Assembly (NCBI GenBank): GCA_905182175.1
Contig: CAJJAT010000001.1
Coordinates: forward strand, 152,492 to 216,491
DNA from: Flavobacteriales bacterium UBA1494
Lineage (GTDB): Bacteria > Bacteroidota > Bacteroidia > Flavobacteriales_E > Vicingaceae
Length of the DNA stretch: 64,000 nt
Direction: 5' to 3'
In this document: one piece after another, positions 35,062 through 43,999 of the stretch
Layout of the letters: each line of letters starts with the position of its first letter
Numbering within the stretch: position 1 is the stretch's first letter
Notes under the pieces: generated by a model
What the model saw: the letters and a program-made list of their open reading frames with translations, nothing else
What the model was told of the DNA's origin: nothing
Databases searched by the model: none
Program-made: the position numbers and the translations under genes

Positions 35062-37893
35062 TTAAAACTTAAATGAAACGCCATATAAAATTTGTCTCGG
35101 TGCTCGGTATCTTGAAGGATCATCTGGTGGTGTTCCATTTTCTTCAGGTCCTATAAACCTAGGATCTCTCCATTCGTTGGGAACGTTATCTCCTTCCTCA
35201 TATGCTCTTCCCGTAACGGGGTTAATAATTTGAGCATTTTTCATGTTCAATAAATTTCGAACCTCTACACTTAACACTAAACCTGTTTTCTTTGCTTTGG
35301 AAAGCCAAATGTTCTTGCTAATCTTTAAATCTGAATTGAACCAAGCGGTTGCCTGTCCTTGCAAAAACTGATCATCTAAGGTTATGTATTGCGGTCGGCC
35401 AATGGTATTTACACCCTCTTGTCTTAATGGCGTATACCTGAACCCTGAAACGTAATTAAACGACGCAAAAATCCTTAATCCGGGGATTGCTTTTCCTCTA
35501 ATTTTAAACGTAGAATCTGAACTAAAAACAACTCCAAGGGTAATATCCCATGGCCGATCAAATGCTAAATACTGTTCTGATGATAAGGCAATCGCTCCTG
35601 TTTGTTCAATTTGAAGGCCAGACTCACGAGCGGAATTAGATTTTCCTCTTGCTACTTGATACGTCACGTTCAAAAACGTTCTAAAGTATTTTGCATATCG
35701 CACAGAAAGGCCGCCTTCTAAACCAAAGATTCTCGCATAATCTTGGTTGATATACATTCTTTTGGTAACCGGTCTTCCTGTTTGGTCTTTTACAATTACT
35801 CTTCGTTGTACTATATAATCGAATCTATTGTTATTAAACGCAGCGAAGGTTAATCCAATATCTTTTGAAAGTTGAGCTTTATACCCCACTTCGTAAGAGA
35901 TATTTACTTCAGGATTAATGTCAGGGTTACCTAGATTAGATAAAAACGAACGATCCTGAAATTCTTCATCTAAACCAGCGTAAACGAATCGTGGATGTGG
36001 CAGTCTCATTTGATGACTGTAATTAAAGTACAGCACGTTATTCTCGGTAACCGGGAATGAAACATTTATTCTTGGCAGGATTCTAGCCTTTACTCTTCTT
36101 CCAAAAATACCTGTTGTTTTGTCCATGTAATCTTCTCTCACTTGGTCCAATACAGGAGAGTTTGGATCAGCAACAGCATCATCAGCAAATTTACCCGGAG
36201 ACCAGTAGTTCAACCTTGCTCCTAATGTTGCTATAATACCGCGGTAACGAATTTCATCACTGATAAAGATACCACCGTTGTAAGGGTTTACTTTCCAAAT
36301 GTCATTTGATGAACCTACACTCGTTGAAGGAGAAGTGGTAGAATCGTTAATTTGAATAGGAGCTCCAATCCATGGACTAGTAACATCTACCCATTGATAC
36401 TCGGTGCTTTTGTGTTCAATTCCTAAACTTAGCTTATTCTTCTGATTCGTGGAGTATCGCGTGAATTTTGTTTTTAACGTATATTCTCTCGCATAGTGAT
36501 CGTGCCATACAGGGCTTATTCCGCCATTGTTCACCAACCCCGGTCCAGGCAAAACAAACTGCACATCGTCTCCGGGATTAAAAATAGTTATTGGATCAGT
36601 AACGATAGAACGCTCATCATAAATTTGATCAATTGTAGCTTCTCTGAAAGGTCTGCCATTTGCATCGGCTCTTAAATTTGTAAATAACCTACCTGCAGAA
36701 ACGTTGAACCACCAATTATCGTTTATAATTTTCTTAAAATTTAAGGCTGTTAAATTTGAATGGTGTGTATACGTTGTTGCATTGTCCAAATTCAAACTAC
36801 GATCGAACTGATAACCCGGCTGTAAAATAGCATCGAAACCTACAATTTGAAGTGTTCTTGTGTTTTGATTGATACTTAAACTATGCTGATTGGTTACCGT
36901 AAGTTTCGTTCCTCTACCTAAATCGTAAGAAAGCTTTATTGTGTTTGTGAAATTATTATCTTGTCTTGGTGCCCAGTATGCGTTGTTGTCGGGAAATAAA
37001 GAGCTTCTGAGTTGATTTGCCTCTTCTCCGAAATAAGTATCTGTTAGTCTTGTTGTAAAGTTGGTAAAGAATTTTAATCTCTTATTTGTTTTTGGAACCG
37101 GACCACCTACAGAAACCTCAACAATATCTGTATTCCATGCAGTTCCCTGCATTTTATTGAAGCCAAAATTATCTCGCTGCCAGCTGCCAGCAAATTCCAT
37201 TTGGTCTCCACCTTCCTTAATCGTGGTATTAATTAATCCTGAAGATCCGTCGCCAAATTCGGCTCCAACCCCACCGGTAACAATATCGACACTCCCTACA
37301 GAACTGGAAGCTACATTTACTCCAAAACCAGTTCCCGCCAATGGATCCTGAGCAGAAATACCATCAACTATATATTGTGTTTCATATACTCTTGCTCCTC
37401 TAATTTGCAACCCATCTGCAGTTTTAGATACTCCTGCCTGCATGGCTGCAACCTCTTGAACATCTCTAACGTTCATATCGGCAATATCCTTGCTACTTAT
37501 CGTGACTGAAGAATTTGCTTCTTCTAGATTTACTAAACTTTTATCACCTACAATTTCTACCTCATCAATTGCATTTGTTTTAACAGTCAAGATGACATCA
37601 ATTTTAACAGTTTCACCTTCTTTTACAGAGATGCCATTGTAAATCTTATCAGCATAACCAATGTAGGTGAACTTAATGGAATAATCTCCTTGCTTGATTC
37701 CGTCCAAGGTATACTTGCCATTAAAATCAGAACTAGAAGCTTTGTAGGTTCCAACAATTACTACGTTTGCTCCAATCAGTGTCTCCCCTGTTTCAGAATC
37801 AGTAATTACTCCACTAATTGCTCCCCCGACCTCTTGGGCCTGAGCAGAGAATCCAACAAATAAAACCAATAAGAAGTGTACTATTTTTTTCAT
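35062..37893 (-). CDS. TonB-dependent receptor with carboxypeptidase-regulatory-like domain
   Basis: Outer-membrane active transporter. After the signal peptide (FLLVLFVGFSAQAQ) comes a CarboxypepD_reg-like domain (GAISGVITDSETGETLIGAN and KYTLDGIKQGDYSIKF), then the plug (VTISSKDIADMNVRDVQEVA, LQIRGARVYETQYIVDGISA) and a 22-strand type barrel with GYKAQLSKDIGLTFAAF and a terminal Phe (YGVSFKF). The true start is ATG 37893, which overlaps the stop of the upstream lipoprotein gene as TGATG. There is no SusD-type gene; the upstream lipoprotein may take the lid role. Substrate unknown. Confidence 0.9.
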   Translation of the reverse strand: MKKIVHFLLVLFVGFSAQAQEVGGAISGVITDSETGETLIGANVVIVGTYKASSSDFNGKYTLDGIKQGDYSIKFTYIGYADKIYNGISVKEGETVKIDVILTVKTNAIDEVEIVGDKSLVNLEEANSSVTISSKDIADMNVRDVQEVAAMQAGVSKTADGLQIRGARVYETQYIVDGISAQDPLAGTGFGVNVASSSVGSVDIVTGGVGAEFGDGSSGLINTTIKEGGDQMEFAGSWQRDNFGFNKMQGTAWNTDIVEVSVGGPVPKTNKRLKFFTNFTTRLTDTYFGEEANQLRSSLFPDNNAYWAPRQDNNFTNTIKLSYDLGRGTKLTVTNQHSLSINQNTRTLQIVGFDAILQPGYQFDRSLNLDNATTYTHHSNLTALNFKKIINDNWWFNVSAGRLFTNLRADANGRPFREATIDQIYDERSIVTDPITIFNPGDDVQFVLPGPGLVNNGGISPVWHDHYAREYTLKTKFTRYSTNQKNKLSLGIEHKSTEYQWVDVTSPWIGAPIQINDSTTSPSTSVGSSNDIWKVNPYNGGIFISDEIRYRGIIATLGARLNYWSPGKFADDAVADPNSPVLDQVREDYMDKTTGIFGRRVKARILPRINVSFPVTENNVLYFNYSHQMRLPHPRFVYAGLDEEFQDRSFLSNLGNPDINPEVNISYEVGYKAQLSKDIGLTFAAFNNNRFDYIVQRRVIVKDQTGRPVTKRMYINQDYARIFGLEGGLSVRYAKYFRTFLNVTYQVARGKSNSARESGLQIEQTGAIALSSEQYLAFDRPWDITLGVVFSSDSTFKIRGKAIPGLRIFASFNYVSGFRYTPLRQEGVNTIGRPQYITLDDQFLQGQATAWFNSDLKISKNIWLSKAKKTGLVLSVEVRNLLNMKNAQIINPVTGRAYEEGDNVPNEWRDPRFIGPEENGTPPDDPSRYRAPRQILYGVSFKF

Positions 37894-39395
37894 CAATTAA
37901 ATTCTACATTTAAAATATGGTTAAAAAGCGTATTCAATTTGACTGGATCACCTCTTAACTCAAATAATTGAACGTTGAAAAAGACCTGATTTAACTTGCC
38001 ATTTAACCTTCTACCGGATGCTACAATTTTCGTGTCTGTCCACTCATTTGTATTTGCCCCGTCTGATAATTGCGCTTCATAAATAATCTCGGTATCAGTG
38101 GAATCGATATTAAAAGCACCTAACCCTGTAATGGCAAAAAACTGAGTTGTTAAATCAGGAAAATTTAGAGAATCTCGGACATGTAAAGAATCAGGAAAAT
38201 TCGGATCTAATACTGCTGTAACCAATGCTGAATCACCTCGGGCAGCTCCCCAAAGTCTGGCAGATCCAAAGTTTTTTGTTGAAACAGATTCTATCGGCAA
38301 TACTCCTGTAAATGCATCAATGTTGGTATTGTGATTAAAGGAAGTAGAAATAAAGTATTTCCCTCCCTGATTTGCAAAGTCTAACAAGGAAGCAGCTGCA
38401 AATTCTAATATAAAGCTCTTTTGATTGGTATATGAATTGTCAAACAATGACTCATCGCTGTACAAAAATAATTTCGAAAACTGACGCAATTGCAGCCTAA
38501 ATGTAATGTTCCAAATTTTAGGTTGATTTGCTCCACTATTAACTGCCAAATCAATGAAATCGTAGTTTAAATTGACTCCGTTTTGTAAGATGTCTCGGTA
38601 AGCATCATTTGCATCAGGTACCCCACCGATTACTAAAAAGTTATTTGACTTCCCTTTCATGAAGAAAGTTGACGAAGTGTCTACTATACTTTCTGCTCCA
38701 GCTTGGTCAACTGATTTTATAAACAATCGGTTTGTATCGTTCATATTTAATCCACTTATCCTTTTGCTTTGTGGATTGCTTTCAGTGCCGTAATAAATGA
38801 GTGCATCCACAGTGCCACTAACAGTAGGGTCTATTGGAACAATAGAAATAATATTTTTTGTGCGGTTTAAAGGATACCATTCCAAACCATTTATACTTAA
38901 TAAAACTTCTGTAATTGTTTCATCACCATCAATGTCAGAAGCTTTCCATTCAGTTGTTGCTACTAAATAGGCAGTATCAGGAATCGTTAAACTTTCGCTA
39001 AATAAAGCGGTTGGAGGTGTATTTCGAATGGGAATATTCAATCGATCCGGAGTTGGATCTACTAGATCTTCGTTGTCTATGGCTCTTACGAAAAGTTCAA
39101 TATCCGTTGTGTCTGAGCCCGGAGTTAAGCTAAATTTAAAGGTAGAATCTTGGATTGTGGTAAAACTCCATTGCATACCATCCCTAGAAAGTTCAAAACC
39201 CTTAATGTATCCGTCAGGATCTTTTCCCGACCATGATAGCGTCACAATACTGTTTAATCTATTCTCTCCGCTAAGGTTTATTGCCTCCAGCGAAAATTGG
39301 GTATCAGGTGCTTCATTAACTAAATTATCGCCTTTCTCGCAAGCAACAAAGCCAATTAATAGGGCTAAAAATAAGTAGTGTAAGTTTTTTTTCAT
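37893..39395 (-). CDS. Ig-like/fibronectin-type lipoprotein preceding the TonB receptor
   Basis: The signal peptide ends LALLIGFVACEKGD with a lipobox. Two Ig-like or fibronectin-type domains follow (IVTLSWSGKDPDGYIKGFEL and VATTEWKASDIDGDETITEV). The C-terminal half (about 250-500) has alternating strands and helices, beginning NNFLVIGGVPDANDAYRDIL, with SLLDFANQGGKYFISTSFNH and a small beta tail; this resembles glutamine-amidotransferase-like folds seen in other Bacteroidota surface proteins, which is tentative. It is the first gene of the tightly overlapped operon, and its stop overlaps the TonB receptor start. Confidence 0.75.
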   Translation of the reverse strand: MKKNLHYLFLALLIGFVACEKGDNLVNEAPDTQFSLEAINLSGENRLNSIVTLSWSGKDPDGYIKGFELSRDGMQWSFTTIQDSTFKFSLTPGSDTTDIELFVRAIDNEDLVDPTPDRLNIPIRNTPPTALFSESLTIPDTAYLVATTEWKASDIDGDETITEVLLSINGLEWYPLNRTKNIISIVPIDPTVSGTVDALIYYGTESNPQSKRISGLNMNDTNRLFIKSVDQAGAESIVDTSSTFFMKGKSNNFLVIGGVPDANDAYRDILQNGVNLNYDFIDLAVNSGANQPKIWNITFRLQLRQFSKLFLYSDESLFDNSYTNQKSFILEFAAASLLDFANQGGKYFISTSFNHNTNIDAFTGVLPIESVSTKNFGSARLWGAARGDSALVTAVLDPNFPDSLHVRDSLNFPDLTTQFFAITGLGAFNIDSTDTEIIYEAQLSDGANTNEWTDTKIVASGRRLNGKLNQVFFNVQLFELRGDPVKLNTLFNHILNVEFN

Positions 39396-39405
39396 ACTAA
39401 AAAAT

Positions 39406-39443
39406 AAACGAGTCCCAACTCACTTGTAAATTGGGACTCGTTT
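39406..39443 (-). terminator. Rho-independent terminator after the T9SS OB-fold protein gene
   Basis: AAACGAGTCCCAA (39406-39418) pairs perfectly with TTGGGACTCGTTT (39431-39443). On the minus strand it is followed by a T-rich run, eight bases past the stop of the upstream gene. It separates that gene from the operon that starts at 39395. Confidence 0.92.
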
Positions 39444-39450
39444 GAATCGA

Positions 39451-41652
39451 TTATTTTAATATCAATTTAGAACCATGAATTGTTTCAGTACCGTTAGCAA
39501 TTCTAACTAAGTACATTCCTCTTTTCAATTGCTCTACATTTAATGTGCTCAACGCAGAATTTAACTGAGTTTCTAAAACCACCCTTCCTGTTAAATCAAC
39601 AATCTGAACATTCAATGCATTGAAAGCATACGCTTCGTCAATTTGAACATTAATTTGGCTTTGAGCAGGATTTGGAAAAAGTGAAGTTTCAACTTCATTT
39701 GAAGTTAATGACTTAATTCCAACCAATACGTTTACAAAATCAGCGTTATTTCTTGGCGTTAACTTAAAGTTGCCGAAAGCATAGAATAAAACTCCTTCTA
39801 AAGCATCAAAACTAAAGCTATTGGTCAATTGAATTGGCGTTACATTTAATCCAGCACCATATTGAGCAGTATCAGAACTATATGAAACATCAATAGAACC
39901 TTGTGCTTGACCTAATGTTTGTCTTGCAGTCAACACTCTTGCACCAACAGTAGCAGCAGAACCTGAAGCAACTTCAAAATCACCAAAACCTAAGTTAGGG
40001 TTAGTTACGTTCACAACGCCACCCATCATAGGATTCTCATACCTCAACAACATACTTTCGTACTTCTCTAAATCTGCTGAACCACTTGTTCCAAATAAGA
40101 TAGGATCTGAAGGATCAACAACTATAGGAGTAATTATTCCTGTCGTACCTGTTGAAGTTACGTTGATTGCATTTAATCTAGTGAAGCCAAAAGCTTCTTC
40201 CACAACACCTTCAACTGTAATAATATCTCCTCTATTTAATCCGAAAACTAAAGTAGGCCCGCCGTTTACGAAGATACCAGCATTTTCTGTTGCAGTCTCA
40301 TCTTGAATGTACAAATACCCTAAATCACCTGTTTGAAACGAAGCTGTGACCACACCATTAACTGTAACTGTATCGTTTTCTAATGGGGAAGCATCGCTTG
40401 AAGCGCTTGGGTTAAATTGAATGTCCATAATTGTTGCACCATTTGGTCTAACAGTATAGAAGTAAGTATTCAAAGGACCTGTAGCAGAATTAGAAGGACT
40501 GCTTGTAACATTCGCACTATCATCTACAGCAACTAAAAAGTAACGCATCACTGAATCTAGTGGAGTTGCAGGAATAGTAGCTGTATAGATACTACCTGAA
40601 GCATTTGCCATCGCAACAGACTGAAATAAGTTAGCTGGTGCAGTTTGATCTGCAGTATAAAATAAAGTTGCAGAAGTAACAGTACCATCAAAATCAATTA
40701 TGTCTGCGGTAACAGTCACTGCTTGTGTAGCATTTGGAATCAAAACGCTTCTTGTTACATTTGAAATGATTGCTGGTGATGCTGCTTGATCAAAGTCGTT
40801 TGAATCTAACGGGTTAATTTCATAACCACCTGCAAATCCACTTGAATTTGGATAACACGGTCCGTTTTCGTCTTGTACAATTACACCTCTGATATAATTG
40901 TAAACTGTTCCAACTGATGGCGGCACAAAGCTACCTGCAGCTGCAGGAGAGTTAGGATTCACGGTAGATACACCTGACATTCTCATGCCAAGATAACGAT
41001 CTGCTACTAAAATTCTGTTTCCTGCTGCATCCTCAACAGTAATCTCAGTTCTATTTCCACCACTAAAGGTTGAAACACCAGTTACCGTTACATTTTGAAT
41101 TTCAACGTAAGCTCCTTCCCACTGCTCACCAGTAGCTAGTTGGTTTACTCTTTGATTGTCTTGCAAATCTGAAACTTGTACAACTATAGAGGTTGGAGCG
41201 GCTGTGACACCTACAACAGTTACTGATGTTGAATTTAACGGTTGCAATTGAATGCCACCAGCAAATTCACTCACGATACATGTTATTTCAATAATATCTC
41301 CTGCTAATGCATTCACAATATTTGCATTTGGGTTACTTGTTCCTGCATCAACTCCCATTATATTAATAGAATTAAAAGGACCCTGAGCTCCGCTGTTAGA
41401 AGTGTCTGCAACGTGAATAAAAGGTCTGCTTCCTCCGGTTACAGAACTAGATGATACTTCACTTAAATTCCCGTCTGTTATAACAACTCCTCTTGTTACA
41501 ATTGTATCTCCTAAATATGCAGAAGAGTCATTACAGGCTTGCAAATTTGCTTGACTTACAAAACTAATTTGATTAACGTCAACATAGGTATATTGAGCAA
41601 TGGCTGCGCCTGCTACAAAGATTCCTACGATAGAAAGTAAAAGTTTTTTCAT
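39451..41652 (-). CDS. T9SS-secreted protein with OB-fold and Ig-like domains
   Basis: The signal peptide is SIVGIFVAGAAIAQ. Repeated OB-fold-like units are visible: DTIVTRGVVITDGNLSEVSS, GDIIEITCIVSEFAGGIQLQ and NDTVTVNGVVTASFQTGDLG, with an Ig-like domain between them (VTVTADIIDFDGTVTSATLF). The C-terminus is a T9SS type A sorting domain: SLFPNPAQSQINVQID, VQIVDLTGRVVLETQ, LKRGMYLVRIANG. The protein is therefore exported and fixed or released at the cell surface. The function of such OB-fold chains is unknown; related proteins often precede nucleases. A strong terminator ends the transcript. Confidence 0.85.
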   Translation of the reverse strand: MKKLLLSIVGIFVAGAAIAQYTYVDVNQISFVSQANLQACNDSSAYLGDTIVTRGVVITDGNLSEVSSSSVTGGSRPFIHVADTSNSGAQGPFNSINIMGVDAGTSNPNANIVNALAGDIIEITCIVSEFAGGIQLQPLNSTSVTVVGVTAAPTSIVVQVSDLQDNQRVNQLATGEQWEGAYVEIQNVTVTGVSTFSGGNRTEITVEDAAGNRILVADRYLGMRMSGVSTVNPNSPAAAGSFVPPSVGTVYNYIRGVIVQDENGPCYPNSSGFAGGYEINPLDSNDFDQAASPAIISNVTRSVLIPNATQAVTVTADIIDFDGTVTSATLFYTADQTAPANLFQSVAMANASGSIYTATIPATPLDSVMRYFLVAVDDSANVTSSPSNSATGPLNTYFYTVRPNGATIMDIQFNPSASSDASPLENDTVTVNGVVTASFQTGDLGYLYIQDETATENAGIFVNGGPTLVFGLNRGDIITVEGVVEEAFGFTRLNAINVTSTGTTGIITPIVVDPSDPILFGTSGSADLEKYESMLLRYENPMMGGVVNVTNPNLGFGDFEVASGSAATVGARVLTARQTLGQAQGSIDVSYSSDTAQYGAGLNVTPIQLTNSFSFDALEGVLFYAFGNFKLTPRNNADFVNVLVGIKSLTSNEVETSLFPNPAQSQINVQIDEAYAFNALNVQIVDLTGRVVLETQLNSALSTLNVEQLKRGMYLVRIANGTETIHGSKLILK

Positions 41653-41737
41653 AATGATTGTTTTAATTTAATTAGTGTTTAATTTTTAATCTTTAGTTTT
41701 TACTTCTAAGTTATTAGCTATTTAACTTTTCAAAATT

Positions 41738-43861
41738 CTATTTTATAATTGCAAATTTTCCTTTTTTTACCTCACCCGTTTCCATGTCCTCTACCGCAAA
41801 CAAGTATACTCCTCTGCTTATAATTTGGGTAAAGTTTGACAGTAAATCCCAAGCATGCTCTCCTCCTGAAAATTTGTTTTTGTCTGTATCGTCTGAACCA
41901 AATGTTTGGAACCAACGAATATCGTCTCCCTTATAATTTTGATCGTGAAAAATTTCGTCGATTAAATCTCCAGCTGGTGTAAAAATTCGAATCATGCACT
42001 TTTGGGGCAAATTTGCAAAAACAATTTTTCTACTTTGCTCCTGAAAATTACTCTGACCTTCCCAAGACGCACCAAAGTAATATGGATTTGGATAAGCGTA
42101 AGGCTCATTCTCTTCCATGTCTTTGTTCTCTTTTTTTCCAGGAAAAACTCTAAAATTATTGGCGAGTAGAGATGATTCTAACGACTGTAAATTTTGTTCT
42201 TTGTCTCCGGTATCAAATGCAGAAAGACCAACAGCATACTGCCAACCATTCAATAAGTTATTAATTTCATATTTGTAGTAATACCGAGTGGTGTCACCCT
42301 CAAAAATAATCGGCTGGTCTAAACGAACACCATCTAATCCAATCTCATTTGAAATTTGATTTCCTACCACGTCGTATTCAGAAAGCGGTTTTAAATCTCT
42401 CAATAAGTTTGGAACACCTGAAACATCAAACCCAAGTTTAGTGAGGTAAACTCGGTAACCTTCAAAATCCATTGTCTGAGAAATAGGATCAATTGAGAAT
42501 TCGGCGTTATCGGACCAATACATAGTTACCTTGTTATTTTCTGCTATAATTTTTGTTTTGGGAATATCCGGTGGTGAAGGCAATATAAATCGAGTAATCT
42601 CCCCGTTCCCATCTGAATCTTCCCCAGCATCTAGCCTGCCGTTAAAATTTAAATCTTCGCCATTAAATGCCGTTTGAGCTCGTTGTGCATTCGCTCTGAA
42701 TTGTGCTTGCTGACCTCTAGTATTATTTGTGTAGGGATTTCCATCGTCTAGCTTTGGGGCGAGAACGAAAGCAAATGAAATTTTTACAGTATCGCCTTTT
42801 CTAAAGTCTCTAAAAGGACCCACAGAAACTAAATCAGAGCGGTTTCCCGGCGTATTCAACTGCTGTTGAAAGGTTCCTCCTGCTCCACAAGCACTGTCCA
42901 AATCCCAACATGATTCATCATCCAATCCTCTTGTTAACTTGTCGTAGCGTTGTGCTTCTCCTGCAGGTGCTTGAAAGACGCCTGTACCGGGGTTGTTAAA
43001 GATCCAAGCGTTGTAATTATCATTAAACGAGCTATCCACAAACGGATGATGAAATCCAAACTTATCTGAAGAACCTAGAAATTTTTGACCGATGTACGAA
43101 TTCGTAAAACCAACATCTCCACTGTGATCATAACAAAATCCCATTTGAAGACTATCAATGTATCCATTTCCACCTTTGTCATAAAAAGCTGCACCACCCG
43201 AACCTGCAGGTGTAATGTTTAGGTTTCTCACCACTGTATTGGCCCAAAGGCCTATGTGCAAGCTATCGATTAAATTTTCACCACCGTTTGCGTCTCCTCG
43301 ATTGACAATTTCCATGTCAACAAAAACTACAAAATCACTAAAAGCAAAGTTAAAGTTGTACGTTCTCAATTCAACATCAACAAACATAGGCGTGTGATTC
43401 TGAATTTGAATGTTGGTATTGGGCACGATTACAAATCGGTCTGAAAAGTTCGCTACGTAATCTTGATGAGAAACTGCATTAGGAGTATAAAATGGGCTGT
43501 CTTTAAAACTAGACCGCTCTGTTAAATTTGAATTAGGCTCAGCACTAAACTCGAAACCTGAACCACCAGTAATGTATCCTTGAGTTGCATCTACTGCGGC
43601 GGTAGTAACTAATTCCTGCCCATTTCTAACTCCTCCAATCCAAATTCCTGATTCAAATAGGTGCTCTACTCCTGACCCTGCAGGAAATTCGCAGGAGGTG
43701 GTCGCAGAACCGTCTCGATACCCTCTGAATGCGTTTCCGAAAGTACCCACATTTGTTATTGCAACTTTTACGTTGGAAACAGTTGTGTTCTTTTCTTGGA
43801 AAGATTGCGCATTCACAGCAAGTGACAGCGTTAAAAGTGCTATTGTAAGTTTAATCCTCAT
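41738..43861 (-). CDS. Large secreted protein with T9SS-type C-terminal domain
   Basis: I start at ATG 43861 (MRIKLTIALLTLSLAVNAQ), the signal peptide; the in-frame ATG six codons earlier would put Cys residues ahead of it. The 700-residue body is beta-rich and conserved in design (RGYRDGSATTSCEFPAGSGV, FESGIWIGGVRNGQ, NHTPMFVDVELRTYNFNF) but I cannot name its fold. An EF-hand-like acidic stretch lies at FNGEDLNFNGRLDAGEDSDG. The end has YAYPNPYYFGASWEG and FTPAGDLIDEIFHDQNYKGD then GVYLFAVEDMETGEVKKGKF, a FlgD-like/T9SS sorting module. The acidic loop probably binds Ca2+. It lies 85 bases upstream of the OB-fold gene. Confidence 0.75.
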   Translation of the reverse strand: MRIKLTIALLTLSLAVNAQSFQEKNTTVSNVKVAITNVGTFGNAFRGYRDGSATTSCEFPAGSGVEHLFESGIWIGGVRNGQELVTTAAVDATQGYITGGSGFEFSAEPNSNLTERSSFKDSPFYTPNAVSHQDYVANFSDRFVIVPNTNIQIQNHTPMFVDVELRTYNFNFAFSDFVVFVDMEIVNRGDANGGENLIDSLHIGLWANTVVRNLNITPAGSGGAAFYDKGGNGYIDSLQMGFCYDHSGDVGFTNSYIGQKFLGSSDKFGFHHPFVDSSFNDNYNAWIFNNPGTGVFQAPAGEAQRYDKLTRGLDDESCWDLDSACGAGGTFQQQLNTPGNRSDLVSVGPFRDFRKGDTVKISFAFVLAPKLDDGNPYTNNTRGQQAQFRANAQRAQTAFNGEDLNFNGRLDAGEDSDGNGEITRFILPSPPDIPKTKIIAENNKVTMYWSDNAEFSIDPISQTMDFEGYRVYLTKLGFDVSGVPNLLRDLKPLSEYDVVGNQISNEIGLDGVRLDQPIIFEGDTTRYYYKYEINNLLNGWQYAVGLSAFDTGDKEQNLQSLESSLLANNFRVFPGKKENKDMEENEPYAYPNPYYFGASWEGQSNFQEQSRKIVFANLPQKCMIRIFTPAGDLIDEIFHDQNYKGDDIRWFQTFGSDDTDKNKFSGGEHAWDLLSNFTQIISRGVYLFAVEDMETGEVKKGKFAIIK

Positions 43862-43999
43862 TGGGCAACAATCGTTCAAAATTCATTAAGAATACTTGAG
43901 CAGTCTGCCGTTTATCAATTTCAAATAAATTTGAAATAGGTGCCTAGACTTTACCTCGCAAAATTGTAAAAGATGCGCTTACTATCAAGATTTGAAATG

